Source: Clostridia bacterium (GTDB lineage: Bacteria > Bacillota > Clostridia > Christensenellales > Aristaeellaceae). Taken from it: DNA of 7,037 nt. Below are positions 1-5,954 of this stretch, in pieces. The first letter of the stretch is position 1; the number at the start of each line of letters is the position of its first letter. A program made the position numbers and the translations under genes. A model generated the notes under the pieces. It saw nothing but the letters and a program-made list of their open reading frames with translations. It was not told where the DNA came from and did not search any database. Location: the NCBI GenBank assembly GCA_017471125.1, contig JAFUWR010000349.1, forward strand, positions 1-7,037. The letters run 5' to 3'.

Positions 1-333
1 GCTGTGTATCTCAAGGATACCGCAAGCACGCTGATCATGAACGCGGGCAGCGCCATCAGGAATTGCTCCGCGGGCACGAGCAACGGCGGCGCCGTCTGCC
101 TCTACAACGGCACCTTCACCATGAACGGCGGCACGATCTCCGGCTGCTCGGCGGCCAGCGGCGGCGGCGTCTATGTGAACAACAACGGCAAGATCGAAAT
201 GAAGGGCGGCGAGATCACCGGCAACAACGCCACCAGCCAGGGCGGCGGCATCGCGCTGGTCCATGGCAGCGCCAGGGCGGTGTTCTCCGGCTACTGCGTC
301 GTGACGGGGAATACCCTGAACGGCGCCCGCTGC
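1..333 (+). repeat. Beta-helix coils, end of module 1 (partial)
   Basis: Part of the adhesin. Gly-Gly motifs fall at about 85, 163 and 241, with the window opening inside another one, giving a spacing near 26 residues. Each coil follows a G-G-(A/G)-V-Y, small/hydrophobic strand, M-x-G-G-x-I, S/N-rich turn pattern, typical of pectin-lyase-like right-handed parallel beta-helices and Chlamydia-Pmp-like repeats. The fold is inferred from this periodicity. Confidence 0.8.
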
Positions 334-3300
334 AACGTCCAGTTCAACCAGGACAGCAACGCGCTCATCAATGCCGACGGCCTCGACGGCAGGTCCGAGA
401 TCGGCATTTACACGGTGGATTCGGGCAAAAACACAATCTACACTAACCACGGCAGCAAGGCCACGCCCTTCGGCACGCGGATGCAGGAAGAGGATAAGTT
501 CTTCTGCTTTGTCAACGACCGCGATGTGACGCTGCATGGCGTCAAGGGCCCGGAGGAGGGCAGCCTGATCTACTGGGAGGGCCACCCCTTGCTCCGCGTG
601 GAAAAGGCGGTTGCCAGCGACCGATCCGTGGACAAAAACGAGAGGTTCACATTCACCGTGCGGCTGACCTTCCCGGAAGAAAAGGCGGCCGACATGCTGA
701 AGGACTATTTCAGTAAGTTGCACAACACCTATGGTGAAATGGACTTTGACCAGGCGGCAAAAGCCACGGTCACGCTCAAGGCGGGCGAATCCGTCACGGC
801 TTCCCTCCCCTTTGATTTCTTTGAGAACCACGTAGCCTACGCCGTGACGGAGGAGCTTTCGGATGGCCAGCAGGAGGACTACACCACGACGTCCCAAAAG
901 GACAACGGCACGGCTACTGAGAGCAGGGTCGTGGAAGGCTTGCTCGGCGAGAATATCTCGGAGGATTCCTTAAAGTCCACGTCTCTCTCCTTGGCAAGCT
1001 TCACCAACACCCGCGTGACGGGCGAGCTCACGATCTCCAAGCAGGTCACGAGCGTTCTTGAACTGGATAAGAGGGAGTCCTTCAGCTTCAAGCTGACGCT
1101 GGACGACATCACGATCAACAAGTCCTATCCCACTGTGGATGGTGATGAAGTGCCCGGCGAGCTGAGCTTTGCAAACGGCGTGGCGGAGTTTACCCTGAAG
1201 CACGGGGAGTCCATCACGGTCAAGGAATTGCCCACGGATATCAAGTACACCGTCGAAGAGGCGCTTACCGACATCCAGAAGACCGCTGTCCGTACAACAG
1301 TATCAAAGGACGGCGCGGAGCCTGTTTCCGCAATCAAGCAGGAGGGCGCCATCGGGGAGAAATCAACGACCGAGACGATCGAGGGTGTGGAAAAGACCGT
1401 CTACGCCTCTGAGGTGGCCTTCGAGAACACCTTCCTGGAGATCGTCTGCAAGATCACCAACCGCAGCCGCGAGCTGCTGTATATCCGGCAGGCGGATGGG
1501 AGCCTGACCGAGGCAGTCTTTGCGCATCTGGAAGATGCGTTCAACCAAATCAACTCCGGAAACCTCAGGACCTCCAAGAATGGTACGGTCTCGGGCACGC
1601 TGCGGATCGAGATGGTCGTTCCCAGCTATACCATGGAGGGGACCGCCACGCTGGACAGCGGCAAGACCGTGATCCTCTCCACCGCGCTGACGTCGGACGG
1701 GGACGGCTTCCCCTACAACAAGGGAGTCGACGACGGCAACGGCAACATCTCCGCCGTGAGCCGCGGATTCTCCGAGGGCAGCATGATTCAGGACAAAGGT
1801 GTGCTGACCCTCGACAGGATCGTTCTGGACGGCGCTTCAATCGCGGCCAGCGCCGGCGGCGGCATCGTGAATGTGGCCGGCGCGGTCAGATTGACGGTCA
1901 ACAGCGGCGCTACGCTCCGGGATTCTACTGTGACTGGCGACGGCGGCGCGATCTGGCTGAACAGCGGCGCTTCCCTGACCATGAACGGGACCATCGAAAA
2001 CTGCTCCGCGATAAGCGGCGGCGGCGTATATGCGGCTGCTGGATTTTCTGCCATTGCTACGACCGGAAAGATCGTAGATTGCAGCGCCAACAACGGCGGC
2101 GCGATCTACGCCGCTACCGGCACCAGCGTGAACCTGAACGCCGGAACGGTGCTGACGGGGAATTCGGCCTCGGGCGACGGCGGCGCGGTGTACTCTGAGA
2201 CCAGCGTCGTCTTGAGGGGCACGATCGGCAGTTCCAACAAGGGCAACACTGCCGGAGGCAGCGGCGGCGGCATCTGCATGGGCGAAAATGCGATGTTCAC
2301 CATGTACGCCGGGAGCGCCATCGTCGGCAACAGGGCCGAAAACGGCGGCGGACTTGCGACGCAGTACACCGCAAGGATCGCAGGCGGCACGTTTGAAAGC
2401 AACAGCGCGACCTCGAACGGCGGCGCGATCTATGCCTCCGGCAGCGCGGTCGTGAACATCTCCGGCTCGCCGAGCATCACCGGAAACGAGGCGGTGCTGG
2501 GCGGCGCCATATACGATGGCAGCGCCGTGACCATGACGGGAGGCAGCATCACGGCCAATACTGCGTACGAAAAGGGCGGCGCGGTCTACGTGGCCGACGG
2601 CAAGACGTTTACGATGTCCGGCGGCAGCATCAAGGATGGGAACAAGTCGCCCGAAGGCGCCGTATCGACCGGCGCGGGCGCGGTGCTGGCGTTCTCCGGG
2701 AACGTGGTCGTAAGCGGCAATACCGACAGCGCTGGCACGAGCCCCATGAATGTGTTCCTCGGGTATGACAGCAACAGCATCATCACGTCCTCCGGGCTCG
2801 GCAACAGCGCAGCCATCGGCGTCTATGTGGCCGACGGCGAGCCAGAGGATGAGTCTGTATCCAACCCTGTCGTTAATCCGATCTACTGCGACCACGGCCT
2901 GTCGGCGAGGAACTTCGGCACCTATACGGGCAGCAACGCCAGCGGCGCAAGATTGAACAAATTTGTCAATGACCGCGACACTGCGCTGACCGGCATGGGC
3001 GGCGCTGAGATCAGCGGTACAAGCCAGAATTACATTACATGGATCGGCAAGGGGCTTCAGCTTAAGGTGTCCAAGGTCGAAAGCGATGGAAAGACCGCGG
3101 ACGCCGTAGGAATCAGGTTTACCCTGACCAACAGCGCCGGGACAATGGTCTGGGCCGGCATGAGCGATGCGTATGGCCTTGTGAGTATCCCGTGGGGCGC
3201 GGAAGAGCGCGCCAACGGGAACGTGGCGACCTTTGCCCCGAACAGCAGCTATACGCTCAAGCAGACCGCGGCGAATACGTATACCGTGCTCCCGGCAGGC

Positions 3301-5790
3301 GCTTGGACCGTGAAGATCGGCAGGGACAACTCTGTCACATGGACTGTCGTCACGTCCGAAGATGGAAAGGTGGACCGAACGCTCGCCATCACATCCTCTG
3401 GGGAGACGGCACATCTTGGCGATACCTTCGGCGTCAGCAACGACGTCAAGCCGACGCTGACCTTCCAAGCTAATGGCAAAACCGCCAAGCTTTCGGACAA
3501 GAGTTCCGAGCGCACGGATACGATCGACTTTACGGCAACGGAGACCAGCCATACGTATACCATCAAGGAGACGGACCCGACCTGGGACAGCCACGTGTTC
3601 AGGAACTGGGCCACGATGGAGAAGAAACCGACCGCGGAGGACGGTTCCGAACTGGGCGAAAAGGCGTTAATCGAAAAGGGATACTTTGAATATGAGCAGA
3701 AGGACGAGATCGTATTCTTCCGCGGAACGGCCGAGGAGGAAAACGCGAAGGGCTATTCCAAGGGCGATCTGAACCTGTATGCCCAATGGGACGAGGTGGT
3801 CTGCAAGATCACGGACAGAAGCGGCACGCTGCTCTACTTCAACGGAAGTCCCGCGGTCTACGGCTCCCTGGAAGACGGCTTTGCCGCCTATAACGCCGCG
3901 ACCGCCTATTCCTTCACCTATACCAACGGCAGCAGGGCCACCGCGCGTATGATCGAGATGCTGATCCCGGCCTACACGCTGGAGAGTTCAGTTACATTGG
4001 CGCGCGGCAAGACTGTCATGCTCACCACCGCGCCGACCACCGACACGGACGGCTACGCCTATACCGGCGAGGCAGGGACTGCTTGCGTCATAACCCGCGG
4101 CGAAAACTGCGACACCAGCATGATCGTCAATAAGTCCAACCTGACGCTGATGAATATTGTCCTCGATGGCGACGCGCGTAAGCGTATTGCTCCAATCGTC
4201 TGCGACGGCGGCATCGTCAACAATGCGCAGACCTCGGCGGTGCTGACGATTTCCGACGATGCGATCCTTTGCTATTCGAGGATCACTGGAAATGGTGCCG
4301 CAGTCAACGCTATCGCCGGGACGACGGTCTATCTCACCGGCGGAACGATCACAAACAACAGTTGCGTCGAAAGCGGCAGCGGCGCGGGCATCTATTTGGC
4401 GGAGGGCAGCAGGCTTTACCTCTCCGGCGAACCGAGCTTCGGCGGGACGGATGTGGACAGCGACGGCAACATCAAGGGTACGGACGGCAACTTCGCCGCG
4501 ACAGCGGTCAGCGGCACCAACGGCCAGAAGGCTTATGCCAAGGCCCGTCAGGACATCTTCCTGGCTGGCTACGCGGATACGGACGCGACGTCCATCGTGG
4601 TGAACGGCCCGGTCACCGCCGCCCCGGGCTCCATCTGGGTGTGGGCGAACGATGACGATGCCACGCACTACAAGATGCTCACGCAGTTCGCGACGCTGGA
4701 TGACAGCCTGCTGACCACTGATAAGACCGCCATCAACACGGCGAAGATCACGAAGGAACAGCTCGAGGCCACCTACCTCGCCTTCCGCAACGCGAGGGCC
4801 GACGCGGACACCGAGTGCGGCGGCGACTATCTGACGGGCCAGGAGGGCGACACCATCGGCCTCATCAAGTGGACCGGCGGCTTCGACTTCGTATTCAAGA
4901 AGATCGACGGCTTCGGAGAGGCCCTGGAGGGCGCGACGTTCACGCTGTACACCTCGACCGAGAAGGACGGCGCGATCGTCCCGGCGATGGAGAGCGACGG
5001 CACGACGCTGATCCCCTACATGCAGATGGGCGACAGCGGGAAAGCGGCTGCCACCAGCAAGCCGGTCGGCACGACCTCGGACAAGGCGGTGACCATTCGG
5101 GTCAACGCGGGCACGGCGGAAACGCCGGACGTGCAGACACACGATGTCTACGGCGCGGGCCTGATGAAGTTCATCAAGATCCCGCCGGGAGTCTACTTCA
5201 TGCAGGAGACCACCTTCCCCACGGTCAAGGACACTGAGGAGCATTACAGGGCCGTCGAGCCCATGTACATGGTCGACCTGAACGGCAAGGGGTACTACGA
5301 CATCTATGTGCCCGACGTCGACAGCGACGGGAATCCGACCTGGGTGAAGGACGATGCCCACAAAGCCCCCACCGAAACGCTGAAGATCGGGTCGGACGAG
5401 GTCGTTGTCCCGAAGGCCCTGAACGTCCTCCCGGCGACCCAGGCCGCCAAGGTCGTGCTGCGCAAGGTGGACAAGGCCGATCACACCTCGCTTGAGAAAG
5501 CGGAGTTCACGCTGTACTACGTGGACAGGGAGACCATCCTGAAAACGGACCTCAAGACCGGGGCCAACGGCGTCATCTACGTGGGCAGGCTGCCCTACGG
5601 CGTCTACTACCTGCACGAGACCTCCGTGCCCACCGGGTACGCGGGCGGCGTCGACGGGCTGTGGTTCTCCCTCGCGGTGGACGAGACCGGCCTGTACAAA
5701 TTCATGGACGGTTATCACGACCCGTCGGAGCTGAAAAAAGATGAGACCTCCCCCGCGGAAGCGGATGAGGAGACAGGCGGCGACGAATAA
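1..5790 (+). CDS. Giant modular surface adhesin: beta-helix repeats plus Cna-B/pilin-isopeptide domains (5' partial)
   Basis: The frame is open at the left edge. The first codon reads Ala-Val-Tyr, the middle of a GGAVY coil motif, so the true start is upstream and the GTG at base 4 is internal. Counting base 1 as codon 1, the 1929 residues comprise: beta-helix coils 1-111, cap 112-194, two FctA-like domains 195-340 and 341-480, header 481-618, coils 619-916, cap 917-1016, Cna-B-like 1017-1150, InlB-B-like 1151-1265, header 1266-1401, short helix 1402-1517, cap 1518-1626, Cna-B 1627-1809, Cna-B 1815-1910 and an acidic tail. Stop TAA is at 5788. Proteins of this composition are secreted Gram-positive adhesins whose Ig-like domains are often stiffened by Lys-Asn bonds. 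Adhesion is inferred from architecture; the ligand is unknown. No LPXTG, membrane helix or SLH repeat follows the last domain, so anchoring is unexplained. A prepilin-like gene follows after 65 bases. The composite architecture is clear; an exact family name is not. Confidence 0.9.
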   Translation, partial: AVYLKDTASTLIMNAGSAIRNCSAGTSNGGAVCLYNGTFTMNGGTISGCSAASGGGVYVNNNGKIEMKGGEITGNNATSQGGGIALVHGSARAVFSGYCVVTGNTLNGARCNVQFNQDSNALINADGLDGRSEIGIYTVDSGKNTIYTNHGSKATPFGTRMQEEDKFFCFVNDRDVTLHGVKGPEEGSLIYWEGHPLLRVEKAVASDRSVDKNERFTFTVRLTFPEEKAADMLKDYFSKLHNTYGEMDFDQAAKATVTLKAGESVTASLPFDFFENHVAYAVTEELSDGQQEDYTTTSQKDNGTATESRVVEGLLGENISEDSLKSTSLSLASFTNTRVTGELTISKQVTSVLELDKRESFSFKLTLDDITINKSYPTVDGDEVPGELSFANGVAEFTLKHGESITVKELPTDIKYTVEEALTDIQKTAVRTTVSKDGAEPVSAIKQEGAIGEKSTTETIEGVEKTVYASEVAFENTFLEIVCKITNRSRELLYIRQADGSLTEAVFAHLEDAFNQINSGNLRTSKNGTVSGTLRIEMVVPSYTMEGTATLDSGKTVILSTALTSDGDGFPYNKGVDDGNGNISAVSRGFSEGSMIQDKGVLTLDRIVLDGASIAASAGGGIVNVAGAVRLTVNSGATLRDSTVTGDGGAIWLNSGASLTMNGTIENCSAISGGGVYAAAGFSAIATTGKIVDCSANNGGAIYAATGTSVNLNAGTVLTGNSASGDGGAVYSETSVVLRGTIGSSNKGNTAGGSGGGICMGENAMFTMYAGSAIVGNRAENGGGLATQYTARIAGGTFESNSATSNGGAIYASGSAVVNISGSPSITGNEAVLGGAIYDGSAVTMTGGSITANTAYEKGGAVYVADGKTFTMSGGSIKDGNKSPEGAVSTGAGAVLAFSGNVVVSGNTDSAGTSPMNVFLGYDSNSIITSSGLGNSAAIGVYVADGEPEDESVSNPVVNPIYCDHGLSARNFGTYTGSNASGARLNKFVNDRDTALTGMGGAEISGTSQNYITWIGKGLQLKVSKVESDGKTADAVGIRFTLTNSAGTMVWAGMSDAYGLVSIPWGAEERANGNVATFAPNSSYTLKQTAANTYTVLPAGAWTVKIGRDNSVTWTVVTSEDGKVDRTLAITSSGETAHLGDTFGVSNDVKPTLTFQANGKTAKLSDKSSERTDTIDFTATETSHTYTIKETDPTWDSHVFRNWATMEKKPTAEDGSELGEKALIEKGYFEYEQKDEIVFFRGTAEEENAKGYSKGDLNLYAQWDEVVCKITDRSGTLLYFNGSPAVYGSLEDGFAAYNAATAYSFTYTNGSRATARMIEMLIPAYTLESSVTLARGKTVMLTTAPTTDTDGYAYTGEAGTACVITRGENCDTSMIVNKSNLTLMNIVLDGDARKRIAPIVCDGGIVNNAQTSAVLTISDDAILCYSRITGNGAAVNAIAGTTVYLTGGTITNNSCVESGSGAGIYLAEGSRLYLSGEPSFGGTDVDSDGNIKGTDGNFAATAVSGTNGQKAYAKARQDIFLAGYADTDATSIVVNGPVTAAPGSIWVWANDDDATHYKMLTQFATLDDSLLTTDKTAINTAKITKEQLEATYLAFRNARADADTECGGDYLTGQEGDTIGLIKWTGGFDFVFKKIDGFGEALEGATFTLYTSTEKDGAIVPAMESDGTTLIPYMQMGDSGKAAATSKPVGTTSDKAVTIRVNAGTAETPDVQTHDVYGAGLMKFIKIPPGVYFMQETTFPTVKDTEEHYRAVEPMYMVDLNGKGYYDIYVPDVDSDGNPTWVKDDAHKAPTETLKIGSDEVVVPKALNVLPATQAAKVVLRKVDKADHTSLEKAEFTLYYVDRETILKTDLKTGANGVIYVGRLPYGVYYLHETSVPTGYAGGVDGLWFSLAVDETGLYKFMDGYHDPSELKKDETSPAEADEETGGDE
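334..582 (+). repeat. Beta-helix cap, copy 1
   Basis: Residues 112-194. The segment is preceded by FSGYCVVTGNT and starts NVQFNQDSNALI. It contains IGIY, then FVNDRD at 508-525, and ends IYWEG. The same order (FSG..VVSGNT, NVFLGYDSNSII, IGVY, FVNDRD, ITWIG) recurs at 2749-3048 and more weakly at 4552-4878. It closes the helix before the Ig-like domains begin. The capping role is inferred from position. Confidence 0.75.
583..1020 (+). other. Pilin isopeptide-linkage (FctA/DUF7601-like) domain 1
   Basis: Residues 195-340. It shows the usual sequence of this fold: first-strand Lys in VEKAV (K202), FTFTVRLTF, a tVTLKAGESVTASLP strand, YAVTEEL with the candidate catalytic Glu (E284 or E285), and a final strand ASFTNT with the acceptor Asn (N336). 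In FctA-type pilin domains such Lys, Glu and Asn residues form an intramolecular isopeptide bond. All three are visible, so a bond is likely, though this is inference. Confidence 0.7.
1021..1440 (+). other. Pilin isopeptide-linkage (FctA/DUF7601-like) domain 2
   Basis: Residues 341-480, directly following the first such domain. It has the same layout: LTISKQVTS with Lys (K347), FSFKLTL, FTLKHGESITVKELP, YTVEEAL with candidate Glu (E419 or E420), and VAFENTF with acceptor Asn (N476). The full triad is present, so an internal isopeptide bond is expected from family knowledge. Two in series would form a stiff stalk segment. Confidence 0.75.
1441..1854 (+). repeat. Module header (VCKIT..LLY), module 2
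   Basis: Residues 481-618. It begins IVCKITNRSRELLY and continues through IEMVVPSYTMEGTATLDSGKTV, SMIQDKG, LTLDRIVLDG. It is homologous to 3796-4203. The core stretches 1603-1716 and 3949-4062 are equal in length (38 codons) and match at 21 of 38 residues by my count. It probably forms the N-terminal entry strands of the beta-helix that follows. Confidence 0.75.
1855..2748 (+). repeat. Beta-helix coils, module 2 (complete)
   Basis: Residues 619-916. Nine Gly-Gly motifs occur at about 1942, 2020, 2095, 2179, 2266, 2344, 2419, 2500 and 2575, spaced 75-87 bases (25-29 residues), with an earlier GGGIV at 1855. Motifs read GGAIW, GGGVY, GGAIY, GGAVY, GGGIC and similar. Regular spacing and alternating hydrophobic strands support a right-handed parallel beta-helix. 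The same DNA words recur, for example ggcggcgcgatct at 1942, 2095 and 2419. Confidence 0.85.
2749..3048 (+). repeat. Beta-helix cap, copy 2
   Basis: Residues 917-1016. It starts NVFLGYDSNSIITSSGL, passes AIGVYV and FVNDRD (2962-2979), and ends YITWIG. It is homologous to 334-582 but carries a longer acidic loop (EPEDESVSNPVV) before the IYCDHG strand. It joins the complete helix to the Cna-B-like domain. Confidence 0.75.
3049..3450 (+). other. Cna-B-like (prealbumin-fold) domain with Gln at the E-box
   Basis: Residues 1017-1150. Features are LQLKVSKVES with first-strand Lys (K1025), IRFTLTNSAG, SDAYGLVSIPWG, YTLKQTAA where Cna-B domains usually show Y-x-L-x-E-T, LPAGAWTV, and FGVSNDVKP with a candidate acceptor Asn (N1147). 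The usual catalytic Glu is therefore Gln at residue 1088. The family call rests on strand order and is moderate. Confidence 0.6.
3451..3795 (+). other. InlB-B-repeat-like domain
   Basis: Residues 1151-1265. It opens LTFQANGKTA, has FRNWAT in the middle, and closes DLNLYAQW. The tFxxNG, F.xW.t, lYAqW pattern is typical of Listeria-Bacteroides (InlB B) repeats, small beta-grasp-like spacers on surface proteins. This copy is longer than the usual 70 or so residues because of a charged insertion (KKPTAEDGSELGEK through FRGTAEEENAKG). Confidence 0.6.
3796..4203 (+). repeat. Module header (VCKIT..LLY), module 3
   Basis: Residues 1266-1401. It begins VVCKITDRSGTLLYF and continues IEMLIPAYTLESSVTLARGK, VITRG, SMIVNKS, LTLMNIVLDG. 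It is a duplicate of the header at 1441-1854, with the Cys codons at 1447 and 3802 exactly 2355 bases apart. Confidence 0.75.
4204..4551 (+). repeat. Shortened beta-helix, module 3
   Basis: Residues 1402-1517. Only about three coils remain (GGIVNN, ITGNGAAVNA, GAGIYLAEGS), compared with nine or ten in module 2. They are followed by a polar Gly/Asp/Ala stretch before the cap. That stretch holds an EF-hand-loop-like sequence, DVDSDGNIKGTD (4450-4485). The fold call is weaker here because few coils are present. Confidence 0.6.
4552..4878 (+). repeat. Beta-helix cap, copy 3 (diverged)
   Basis: Residues 1518-1626. It starts DIFLAGYADTDATSIVV, corresponding to NVFLGYDSNSII in copy 2, and ends GLIKWTGG, corresponding to ITWIG. 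The FVNDRD segment is not recognisable, and a helical-looking Ala/Lys/Glu/Thr stretch (about residues 1573-1605) replaces it. It is homologous at both ends and diverged in the middle. Confidence 0.55.
4879..5427 (+). other. Cna-B/SpaA-type isopeptide domain, penultimate
   Basis: Residues 1627-1809. The signature is clear: FVFKKID with candidate bonding Lys (K1633 or K1634), LEGATFTLYT, FIKIPPGVYFMQETTFP with the E-box Glu (E1736), and a last strand VVVPKALNV with candidate acceptor Asn (N1808). It is longer than a typical Cna-B domain (about 80-100 residues) because of Gly/Thr/Asp-rich loops, including a DVDSDGN loop at 5314-5334. Confidence 0.8.
5443..5730 (+). other. Cna-B/SpaA-type domain, C-terminal, lacking the usual final Asn strand
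   Basis: Residues 1815-1910. It reads VVLRKVDKADHTSLEKAEFT with candidate Lys (K1822), GVIYVGRLPYGVYYLHET with E-box Glu (E1873), and SVPTGYAGG. After LWFSLAVDETGLYKFMDGY there is no V-x-N strand, only an acidic tail (about 5719-5787). Asp residues could substitute as acceptor, but this is unproven. Confidence 0.8.
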
Positions 5791-5801
5791 GACAGGCGAC
5801 G

Positions 5802-5834
5802 GCCTCCCGTACCTGCCCACGCAGGCGCGGGGGC
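5802..5834 (+). other. GC-rich imperfect hairpin between the two genes
   Basis: An inner stem CCTGC (5812-5816) pairs with GCAGG (5821-5825) around the loop CCAC. An outer arm 5802-5807 can pair with 5829-5834 (one G-U). It begins 12 bases after the adhesin stop. No T-run follows, so it does not look like a standard intrinsic terminator. It may stabilise or partition the transcript, or have no function. A perfect palindrome GGGGCGCCCC (5830-5839) overlaps its 3' arm and could compete. No folding calculation was run. Confidence 0.4.
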
Positions 5835-5841
5835 GCCCCTT

Positions 5842-5846
5842 AGGAG
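5842..5846 (+). promoter_or_regulatory. Ribosome-binding site of the prepilin-like gene
   Basis: AGGAG lies 9 bases before the ATG at 5856. A second in-frame ATG at 5865 would leave an 18-base spacer, so the first ATG is preferred. Both choices would keep a basic prepilin leader (9 or 6 residues). Confidence 0.8.
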
Positions 5847-5855
5847 TGGTGTAAC

Positions 5856-5954
5856 ATGCGTAAAATGCGTAAAAACAGCGGCTTCACCATGGCTGAATTG
5901 CTGATCGTGGTGGCGATCATCGCCATCCTCGGCAGCGTCAGCTTTATCGCCGTG
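5856..5954 (+). other. Type IV prepilin leader, cleavage site and N-terminal helix
   Basis: Predicted cleavage is after Gly9 (codon 5880-5882), before Phe10 (5883). Glu14 (5895) is the conserved +5 residue of the mature chain. The hydrophobic run LLIVVAIIAILGSVSFIAV follows. This matches the canonical G|F-T-x-x-E-L-L prepilin motif. Confidence 0.93.

Noticed and set aside
4..6. GTG as the adhesin start codon
   Set aside because: The codon sits inside a GGAVY coil motif, the frame is open to base 1, and no ribosome-binding site or signal peptide follows. The gene continues upstream of the window.
1..2748. Chlamydial Pmp or Gram-negative autotransporter, suggested by the GG(A/G)I repeats
   Set aside because: There is no C-terminal outer-membrane beta-barrel. 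The helix is followed by Cna-B and FctA-like domains typical of Gram-positive surface proteins.
1837..3594. Long antisense open frame of 585 codons
   Set aside because: It is the complement of Gly/Ala/Thr-rich repeat coding sequence in GC-rich DNA. Its translation is Arg/Ala/Val-rich with no recognisable domain, whereas the + strand reads as well-formed protein domains.
5428..5442. LPATQ, resembling a sortase motif
   Set aside because: It lies between two Cna-B domains, has Gln instead of Gly, and is followed by a beta-strand (VVLRKVD) rather than a hydrophobic helix and basic tail.
3988..5820. Long antisense open frame of 610 codons
   Set aside because: It faces clear Cna-B domains on the + strand, has Arg/Val/Asp-biased composition typical of shadow frames, and shows no family signature.
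5830..5839. GGGGCGCCCC palindrome as a regulator binding site
   Set aside because: It is within a GC-rich gap where such palindromes arise easily, no second copy was seen nearby, and no promoter element accompanies it.
5780..5854. A +1 frameshift at the adhesin end reading NKTGDGLPYLPT, possibly a lost LPXTG tail
   Set aside because: The frame stops at 5852-5854 with no hydrophobic segment, and the normal frame ends cleanly at TAA with a fitting acidic tail. No sorting signal is recoverable in any forward frame.
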